A DNA stretch of 64,000 nt from NCBI RefSeq assembly GCF_038433135.1, contig NZ_JBCDMV010000020.1, forward strand, positions 1-64,000, read 5' to 3'. The position numbers and the translations under genes are program-made. The notes beneath the pieces were generated by a model. It saw only the letters and a list, made by a program, of their open reading frames with translations, was not told the origin of the DNA and searched no databases. Below are positions 35,829 through 43,362 of the stretch, in pieces; the first letter of the stretch is position 1; each line of letters starts with the position of its first letter. Source of the DNA: Luteococcus sp038433135 (lineage in GTDB: Bacteria; Actinomycetota; Actinomycetes; Propionibacteriales; Propionibacteriaceae).

Positions 35829-37394
35829 TCACCGCACGATCACCGGCGTGGCCTCGTCCAGGCCGTAGTAGAACATCAGTCGGGGCTGCAAGGTCTTGGG
35901 GTGCAGCACGATGTAGTTCTCCGAATACTGCGGATAGGGCAGGTCTCGCAGCACATGCACGCGACTCGCCTTGCCCTCCTTCACCCGCTGGATTTCCACC
36001 AGGGTGGGTCGCCAGGCCTGGATGTTCCGCTCGACGGCAGGGGCCAGGGAGGTTGCGCTCTGCACGCCGCTGCCGCAGATGACCACCAGGGCGGCAGTTG
36101 CCAGCGCCGAGGTCTCGACCCCGCATCCCCACGTCAGCGCGACCGCCGCCAGGGAGCTGGCCGCGGCCACGACCAGCACCAGGGTGAGGCCGAAGTACAT
36201 CATCCGACCGCCCGGGGCGCCCATCGCGGTGGGCATGGCCACGGCTCCCAGCGCGGCTCCCAGCAGCATGCCGACCACGGCCCCGCCCGGGACGGAACGC
36301 AGCTGCCAGGCAGCCAGCACCAGCAGCGCAACCAGCACGGCCAGCGCCAGGAGCACCGCGGCCGCCGAGATTGACTGGTAGGTCTGCATCCGAGGCTGGA
36401 AGAGCCCGTCGCGCCAGGCCCGGGAATTCACCCGGTGGGCCAACAACGTCAGCACCGCACCGTCAGCGGCCAATGCCACGGCGAACCGACGGGTTGCTAG
36501 CCCCTCGGTGCGGCTGGCGGCCACCAGCAGGGCAAGCACGCCAACCAGGCCACAGCCCAGGATCAGCGGATGGTGCACCACCAGCTGGGTGCTGGAGTGC
36601 ACGGCGTTGCCCAGCGACTGTTGCCAGCCCGGATAGCCGTCCTGCGGAAAAGGGCTGCGACGGTAGGCGCGTCGGGCCCACAGCCCACGGGCGGCAAAAC
36701 GCCCCAGCCCCACCAGACAGACCGGAATGGCGGTCGCCCACAGGGTGGCGGACCGCTTGGACACCAGCAGCAGGGCCACGCAGGCGCCCACCAGGGCCAG
36801 GGCCAGGAGTTCGTGGTGCAGGCAGGCCCACCAGCAGAGCAGGACGGTCACCCCCGCCAACCGAGGTGAGGGTCGCCGGGAGGTCTCCCACAGCTGCCGT
36901 AGGCAGACGAAGAGCAGCGCGCTGCCACCGACATAGCCGACGCAGGCGGACAGGAACATCACCGTCGAGCCTGCAATCGTCGGATCCTGCGCAAAGGTCG
37001 CGAACGGCAGCAGCGTCGCCAGCACGGCAACCACTACCCGTGGCCAGGGGTTGGCGACCCGTTGCTGGAGCACATCGGACAGCGGCCGCAGCAGGAAGTA
37101 CAGGGCCAGCACCTGCGCCAGGCAGACCAGGGAAACCGTCGGACCGATCCAGTCCCGCAGCGACATCACGAGTTGGACGCCCATGTCCGCGAGCCGACCA
37201 TTTCGATGGTCCAGGTCCTGCCAGGCCTGCACCGGAAGGCGCTGCCAGACCAAGCCACCCAAGGGCAGCCGGGAGCGGTTGGCAAAGTGCAGGTCATCCT
37301 GCGACCAGACCGGAACCCGCCAGAGGATGAGCCAGTAGCACCAGACGGTCAGGAAGGTCGCCCTGACATACCACTGGGTTCTGCGTTCGGACAT
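35829..37394 (-). CDS. Polytopic membrane protein, second DUF6056-like paralog
   Basis: The 521-aa protein repeats the architecture of the gene at 32489: first-loop VWSQDDLHFANRS, HRNGRLADMGVQLV, SACVGYVGG, CLHHELLAL, about a dozen transmembrane helices and a soluble C-terminus ending YYGLDEATPVIV (compare LYGIDDSVPIS). It is thus a diverged paralog, likely with a different sugar or acceptor specificity. ATG 37394 is preceded at 6 nt by TAGGGT (minus-strand -10), which overlaps the stop codon of the upstream acyltransferase gene, so this gene can be transcribed as a leaderless mRNA independently of it. Confidence 0.7.
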   Translation of the reverse strand: MSERRTQWYVRATFLTVWCYWLILWRVPVWSQDDLHFANRSRLPLGGLVWQRLPVQAWQDLDHRNGRLADMGVQLVMSLRDWIGPTVSLVCLAQVLALYFLLRPLSDVLQQRVANPWPRVVVAVLATLLPFATFAQDPTIAGSTVMFLSACVGYVGGSALLFVCLRQLWETSRRPSPRLAGVTVLLCWWACLHHELLALALVGACVALLLVSKRSATLWATAIPVCLVGLGRFAARGLWARRAYRRSPFPQDGYPGWQQSLGNAVHSSTQLVVHHPLILGCGLVGVLALLVAASRTEGLATRRFAVALAADGAVLTLLAHRVNSRAWRDGLFQPRMQTYQSISAAAVLLALAVLVALLVLAAWQLRSVPGGAVVGMLLGAALGAVAMPTAMGAPGGRMMYFGLTLVLVVAAASSLAAVALTWGCGVETSALATAALVVICGSGVQSATSLAPAVERNIQAWRPTLVEIQRVKEGKASRVHVLRDLPYPQYSENYIVLHPKTLQPRLMFYYGLDEATPVIVR

Positions 37395-37403
37395 GTGCGA
37401 ACC

Positions 37404-38444
37404 CTAGACCAACCGCGCGCCGAGCCAGGGAATCTGCCGGATCAGGATCGTCGCCAGCAACGAGACCGCCAGCGCCATCAGCCACAGCGCCAGCACTCGG
37501 GGGACCATGGGCTCGATCGGGATAATCGAGTACTTGGTGGCCAGGCCGAGCACCAGGGGATGCACCAGGTAGATCCCGAGGGTGCGGGCCCCGAACCAGG
37601 CCAATGCGGCCTGGAGGCGTTGTCGACGCTGCAAGCGCTGCTCCTGGCTGCGGGCAAGGGCGAAGACCGCGACCCCGCTGATGACCACCGCCGGGGTGAG
37701 GTAGGCAAACCAGTAGCCGTCGGGCACTCCTCTTGCCCAGGACAGGCGCACGGTGAGCAGGAAGACGATGCTGATGGATCCGACCAGAGCCATCGGCAGC
37801 AGCCACCGGGGAACGCGCCGTGACGAGCTGGCGACCAGCGCCCCCAGCAGGACGAAGGGTGCGTAACCCGCCAGCTCCGGGCCGAGAACCCGATCCGCCA
37901 TCCCGGAGAGGACCAGCGTCGGATCGAACTTCTCCGTCGCCTTCAACAGGACCATCACCAGCCACAGCACCACCAGATACCGGGCCAGCACACGGTTCTG
38001 GAAGATGTGCCAGAGCACGGGCATCAGCAGGTAGATGCCCATCATCACGGGCAGGAACCACAGGTGGTAGTAGCCACGAGGCATTTCCCTGATGACGGTC
38101 AGCACGGTGGGCTCCCGCCCCTTCTCGAACGCAGCGAAGAGCCGGTAGACCATGGCCCAGAAGATGAAGGCGCTGGCTAGCCGGGGCAACGACCCCCTCA
38201 GCATCGCTCTGGGGGTCACGGGTGCGGACCGGGTGAGGAAGAGGGCGCCAGTGATCATGAAGAAGACGGGCACACTCCATCGCACCGCCGAGTCCAGCAG
38301 GGCCAACCCCACCCAGGAGGCGCCGCGCAGCGGCACCTTGGCCCAGCAGAGCGCCGCCGCGTGCAGCAGGACGACGGCCACCGCCGCCGCGCAACGCAGC
38401 AGATCCAGGTAGGCGACCCGGGTGTCCCGGGGGACAGACGTCAT
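37404..38444 (-). CDS. Acyltransferase family 3 membrane protein
   Basis: The 346-aa product has about ten transmembrane helices and the family pattern: VAYLDLLRCAAAVAVVLLHAA at the start, with the key R..A...V..H arrangement, FFMITGALFL near 60-70 and YHLWFLPVMMGIY near 125-137. Such enzymes O-acylate surface polysaccharides or lipids. ATG 38444 is preceded by GGAGCCACC. It is upstream of the second DUF6056-like gene and fits a role in decorating the same glycan. Confidence 0.85.
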   Translation of the reverse strand: MTSVPRDTRVAYLDLLRCAAAVAVVLLHAAALCWAKVPLRGASWVGLALLDSAVRWSVPVFFMITGALFLTRSAPVTPRAMLRGSLPRLASAFIFWAMVYRLFAAFEKGREPTVLTVIREMPRGYYHLWFLPVMMGIYLLMPVLWHIFQNRVLARYLVVLWLVMVLLKATEKFDPTLVLSGMADRVLGPELAGYAPFVLLGALVASSSRRVPRWLLPMALVGSISIVFLLTVRLSWARGVPDGYWFAYLTPAVVISGVAVFALARSQEQRLQRRQRLQAALAWFGARTLGIYLVHPLVLGLATKYSIIPIEPMVPRVLALWLMALAVSLLATILIRQIPWLGARLV

Positions 38445-38505
38445 GGTGGCTCCGAGGGTTGTGGGCGGGGGCTCCGGCACGACAACCTACCCTGTGTCAA
38501 CGCCG

Positions 38506-38542
38506 CACGAGGGCGGCTCCCCGGTGGGGAACCGCCCTCGTG
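38506..38542 (-). terminator. groEL terminator hairpin
   Basis: CACGAGGGCGGCTCCCC (38506-38522) and GGGGAACCGCCCTCGTG (38526-38542) form a 17-bp stem with one mismatch and a 3-nt loop, 22 nt past the groEL stop. Confidence 0.75.
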
Positions 38543-38564
38543 GTGATTCGTCGTGGTGGATGGA

Positions 38565-40190
<1,626 letters not shown>

Positions 40191-40310
40191 GGTCTTTCGG
40201 GAGTCCTCCCGCGTCGGGGGCTTGGAGCCCCGGTTCTGTCAGGTGTCTGGGTGGAGGTTCTCGATGCCCGCGACGGACGGCTCCTTCGAGCCTCACCTGA
40301 ACCTCACTGT

Positions 40311-40337
40311 TTGGCACTCGATCAGGCCGAGTGCCAA
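40311..40337 (-). promoter_or_regulatory. CIRCE element 1 (HrcA operator)
   Basis: A perfect TTGGCACTC-N9-GAGTGCCAA palindrome, 27 bp, matching the CIRCE consensus except at the third position of each arm. HrcA is expected to bind it. Confidence 0.9.
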
Positions 40338-40342
40338 GTCCA

Positions 40343-40372
40343 TGTTTAGCACTCGACACAAGCGAGTGCAAA
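40343..40372 (-). promoter_or_regulatory. CIRCE element 2 overlapping the groEL promoter
   Basis: TTAGCACTC (40346-40354), 9 bp, GAGTGCAAA (40364-40372) is a second CIRCE. On the minus strand it spans exactly from a -35 TTGCAC (40366-40371) to a -10 TAAACA (40343-40348) with a 17-bp spacer, so HrcA binding should block RNA polymerase directly. Centres of the two CIRCEs are 35 bp apart. Confidence 0.88.
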
Positions 40373-40404
40373 GCCCCGGCACCCCTCGGAGGCACAATGA
40401 ACTC

Positions 40405-40848
40405 ATGACCAAGCCCTCCCCCGCGCGGCTGCCCGCCTCGCGTCGCATGATTCTGGTGCGCAATGCCGGGAACTGGTTGAACCTGAGCACCCCGCTGGGC
40501 CTGGCCGTCGCGGTGGCCGGCCGGGCGCGGGTGCGCCGCGGCCCACGCGGCCTGTGGTTTGCCGACGGCTATCGCCCGAGCTACCCCAATGGCGGCGCCT
40601 TCACCATCGGCAACGTGATCGCCACCCACCATGAGGACATCGACGCGCTCTTCGCGCGTCGCCCCGGGCTGCTGGAGCACGAGGAGAGCCACGCCTGGCA
40701 GTGGACGATGTGCGCCGGGCTGCCCTTCCTGCCGCTCTATGGCGTGATGGCCGCTTGGTCCCTGGTGCGACACCGGGATCTGGCGACGGGCAACTTCTTC
40801 GAATGCCAGGCCGACCTGGTGGACGGCGGCTATCGCGATCGGGAATGA
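40405..40848 (+). CDS. Small protein with HExxH motif, putative metallohydrolase
   Basis: The 147-aa product has a central hydrophobic region and the sequence LLEHEESHAWQW near 93-104, containing HEESH, with a downstream NFFECQADLVDGG that could supply the third zinc ligand in a gluzincin-like arrangement. A hydrophobic stretch (CAGLPFLPLYGVMAAWSLV) lies between them. No family is firmly recognised. ATG 40405 has GGAGG 12 nt upstream. It is divergent from groEL; the CIRCE elements lie in the shared region, so heat-shock control from this side too is possible. Confidence 0.65.
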   Translation: MTKPSPARLPASRRMILVRNAGNWLNLSTPLGLAVAVAGRARVRRGPRGLWFADGYRPSYPNGGAFTIGNVIATHHEDIDALFARRPGLLEHEESHAWQWTMCAGLPFLPLYGVMAAWSLVRHRDLATGNFFECQADLVDGGYRDRE

Positions 40849-40879
40849 CCCCGCTCCCGACTGCGCCCGAGCATGCAGA

Positions 40880-40906
40880 ACGCCCGCCGCGCGAGGCGAC
40901 GGGCGT
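40880..40906 (-). terminator. Hairpin after csbD
   Basis: ACGCCCG (40880-40886) pairs with CGGGCGT (40900-40906), with further pairing possible inside. It lies between the convergent HExxH and CsbD genes. Confidence 0.5.
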
Positions 40907-40926
40907 CCGGAACAGCTGGGACCTGA

Positions 40927-41121
40927 TCAGTTCTTCAGGTCGTTGACCGCATCGTTGAACTTGTCCTTGCCCTGCTCAACCTTCTGGCCAACCTCACCGT
41001 CGAACTGCTGGGCTGCGCCCTCAGTCTGGAGCTGCTCGTTGTCGGTGGCGTCGCCAGCGGTCTCCTTGACCTTGCCGACGACCTGGTCCTTGGCGTTCTC
41101 GAACTTGTCCGCGATTCCCAT
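40927..41121 (-). CDS. CsbD-family stress protein
   Basis: A 64-aa highly charged, helical protein: MGIADKFENAKDQVVGKVKE at the start and QKVEQGKDKFNDAV at the end, typical of CsbD-like general stress proteins. ATG 41121 is chosen over a GTG 6 nt earlier because AAGGAG lies at the right spacing (7 nt) for the ATG. Function is unknown. Confidence 0.88.
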   Translation of the reverse strand: MGIADKFENAKDQVVGKVKETAGDATDNEQLQTEGAAQQFDGEVGQKVEQGKDKFNDAVNDLKN

Positions 41122-41227
41122 GGGCACACTCCTTGATTTGGACCCCGGCAGCTCCCGGGATGGTGCTCTCGACGCTAGACCCCCGCAGCACCCCAGACCA
41201 GCACTTCCGCCCCCAGCGAACGACGGA

Positions 41228-41503
41228 TCAGCGCGGCAGCCGAGCCGCGGAGCGCGCCTGCTGGCGATTCTCCCGCAACCGACGCAGTCGCCTGACCAGC
41301 AACGGGTCGTGCTGCAGCGCCGCCGGCTCGTCGATGATCTGGTTCAACAGCTGGTAGTAACGCGGCATCGAGAGGTCGAAGCGGGCCCGGATCTCCTGCT
41401 CGCGCAGGCTGCGGCTGCCCGTCCAGCTGCGTTCGAAGTCCAGGATGGCGGCCTGGCTCTCCCCCAGTGCGGGCAGGTCATCGTGACGCACGGCTTCAGA
41501 CAT
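41228..41503 (-). CDS. DUF3263 protein
   Basis: The 91-aa product reads ILDFERSWTGSRSLREQEIRARFDLSMPRYYQLLNQIIDEPAAL (in parts), the DUF3263 signature: a helix-turn-helix-like small protein found in actinobacteria. A DNA-binding role is an inference from its helical RFDLSMPRYYQLLN segment. The ATG is preceded at 7 nt by a minus-strand -10 TAGAAT and no Shine-Dalgarno sequence. Confidence 0.85.
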   Translation of the reverse strand: MSEAVRHDDLPALGESQAAILDFERSWTGSRSLREQEIRARFDLSMPRYYQLLNQIIDEPAALQHDPLLVRRLRRLRENRQQARSAARLPR

Positions 41504-41619
41504 GCGCTCGATTCTAGGTACGGCCGCCCCACCGATCGGGGAGGCGCGTCGATCGAGTGACCCGAAACCTGACAGACTGGGGTGCGCACTCCAACCGTCG
41601 AGCCAAGGGGAACCAGACA

Positions 41620-42789
41620 ATGCAGCCGATGTCGGGAGCCATCCAGAACTATGCGTGGGGATCGACCACCTCGATCCCGGAGACCCTTGGCTTCCCCCAG
41701 ACCGGCGAGCCGCAGGCCGAGTACTGGCTGGGAGCGCACGCCAGCGCACCGTCGACGGTGGGCGATGACAACCTGGCGGAGCTGATCGAGCGCCAGCCAC
41801 AGATCGTGGGCGAGGCCAGCGTGCGGCAGTTCGGCCCCCGACTGCCCTACCTGCTCAAGGTGCTGGCCGCCAACCGCCCGCTCTCGCTGCAGGTGCACCC
41901 GTCACGCGAGCAGGCCGAGGTGGGCTTCGCGCAGGAGAATGCCGACGGCGTCCCGCTCGACGACCCGACCCGGACCTACAAGGACGACTGGCCCAAGCCG
42001 GAGCTGATGCTCGCGCTGACCCCCTTCGACGCGCTGTGCGGTTTCCGCGACCCCCAGCAGACCGCCGACCTGTTCGAGGCGCTGGAGATCCCCGAGGTGG
42101 ACCAGATGGTGGCACCGCTGCGGCTGCGGGGCGGCTCGGCCGGCCTGGCCGAGGTCTTCCTGGATGCCCTGGGCCAGAGCGACGAGCGTCGCGACCTGGT
42201 CAATGCGGTGGCCGCCAAGTGCGTGCAGCACGTGGACGACGAGGGCCCCTTTGGCGATTTCTGCCGCACCGCGGTGATGCTCGACGAGTTCTACCCGGGC
42301 GACGCCTCGATCCTGGCCGCGCTGATGATGAACCGCTTCACCATGCAGCCCGGCGAAGGCGTCTTCCTGCCCGCTGGCAACCTGCACGCCTACCTCAAGG
42401 GCACCGGCATCGAGATCATGGCCAATTCGGACAATGTGCTGCGCGGGGGACTGACCCCCAAGCACATCGATGTCGACGCGCTGGTCTCCGTGGTGGACTT
42501 CGACGCCGCCCCCGTGGAGTTGGTGCGCGCCGTCGAGGAGGCCCCCGGGCTGCTGCGCTACCCCACCCCTGCCCCGGAATTCGCCCTGTGGCAGCTGGAG
42601 TTGACCGGCGACCTCGAGGTCTCGCTGCCCGCCAGCGACACCGGCCGCATCCTGCTGGTGATCGACGGCAGCTTGCGCGACGCCAACGGGATGGAGCTGG
42701 GCAAGGGCAAGGCCGCCTTCCTGCCGGCCGGCGAGCACGCCACGGTCAGCGGCCAGGCGACGGCCTTCCTGGCGGCCCCCGGCATCTGA
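41620..42789 (+). CDS. manA: Mannose-6-phosphate isomerase, class I
   Basis: The 389-aa zinc enzyme interconverts fructose-6-P and mannose-6-P, feeding mannan and GDP-mannose synthesis. The start region IQNYAWGS, the zinc-site segments LSLQVHPS (about 89-96) and PGEGVFLPAGNLHAYL (about 244-259) with the NSDNVLRGGLT block are all present. ATG 41620 has AAGGGG 9 nt upstream. Confidence 0.93.
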   Translation: MQPMSGAIQNYAWGSTTSIPETLGFPQTGEPQAEYWLGAHASAPSTVGDDNLAELIERQPQIVGEASVRQFGPRLPYLLKVLAANRPLSLQVHPSREQAEVGFAQENADGVPLDDPTRTYKDDWPKPELMLALTPFDALCGFRDPQQTADLFEALEIPEVDQMVAPLRLRGGSAGLAEVFLDALGQSDERRDLVNAVAAKCVQHVDDEGPFGDFCRTAVMLDEFYPGDASILAALMMNRFTMQPGEGVFLPAGNLHAYLKGTGIEIMANSDNVLRGGLTPKHIDVDALVSVVDFDAAPVELVRAVEEAPGLLRYPTPAPEFALWQLELTGDLEVSLPASDTGRILLVIDGSLRDANGMELGKGKAAFLPAGEHATVSGQATAFLAAPGI

Positions 42790-42881
42790 CGCCCCCAAAG
42801 CTGGGCGCGGCTTGTCCAAGCAGCGCCCCACCGGCACAATTGACCGGTCGGCCCAGCATCAGCACGATCCTGGGGCGACAC

Positions 42882-42957
42882 GCCCCAGTAGCTCAGTAGG
42901 TAGAGCGCCTCTCTTGTAAAGAGGATGTCGCGGGTTCGACTCCTGTCTGGGGCTCCA
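42882..42957 (+). tRNA. tRNA-Thr (TGT anticodon)
   Basis: The 76-nt gene has acceptor stem GCCCCAG/CTGGGGC, anticodon stem CCTCT/AGAGG with loop CTTGTAA (anticodon TGT), T loop TTCGACT, discriminator T and an encoded CCA. The cloverleaf is regular. Confidence 0.96.
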
Positions 42958-42966
42958 TCACCGGGG

Positions 42967-43275
42967 TCAGTCCTGCACCAGCGGGCGCCCGGCCGCCTTC
43001 CAGCCACGCATCCCACCAGCCAGTTCCACGGCATCGATGCCATGCTCGCGCAGCAGGGTCGTGGCCTTCTTCGCCTTGCTGCCACCACCGCAGGTGACCG
43101 GCAACGGCCCCTCGGTGACGGGCAGGTCGATCAGCCGGGCCACCAGCTGGTCGAGCGGAATGTGGACCGCGCCGGGGGCGTGCCCCTCGGCCCACTGGGC
43201 CTGGGCACGCACGTCCAGGATCACGGCGTCGTCGGCCAGCTCGTCGGGCGTGGTCTGCGGCAGGGTTTCGTCCAT
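42967..43275 (-). CDS. Single-domain rhodanese sulfurtransferase
   Basis: A 102-aa rhodanese with DVRAQAQWAEGHAPGAVHIP (21-40) and the persulfide cysteine Cys62 at the start of a CGGGSKA active-site loop. Such loops favour persulfide transfer. It is divergent from the CoA-disulfide reductase fusion and shares a palindromic operator with it. The ATG has CACAAT ending 6 nt upstream as a possible -10. The gene ends 10 nt from tRNA-Thr, tail-to-tail. Confidence 0.88.
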   Translation of the reverse strand: MDETLPQTTPDELADDAVILDVRAQAQWAEGHAPGAVHIPLDQLVARLIDLPVTEGPLPVTCGGGSKAKKATTLLREHGIDAVELAGGMRGWKAAGRPLVQD

Positions 43276-43311
43276 GCCTCCATTGTGCCGGTCGGGCCAA
43301 GTGGCATTCAC

Positions 43312-43327
43312 ATACCCCACTGGGTAT
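43312..43327. promoter_or_regulatory. CsoR/CstR-like operator palindrome
   Basis: The perfect palindrome ATACCC-CACT-GGGTAT lies in the 87-bp gap between the divergent rhodanese and the sulfur fusion gene. It matches the ATACCC/GGGTAT type of site bound by CsoR-family repressors; members such as CstR sense persulfides through a cysteine pair. The regulator is not in the window. Confidence 0.6.
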
Positions 43328-43362
43328 CGTGGGAGCTGCACTCCCACGTGGAAGGAAAGCCC

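Noticed and set aside
41122..41127. Upstream GTG as start of the CsbD gene
   Set aside because: It is one base from the ribosome binding site; the ATG at 41121 has proper spacing.
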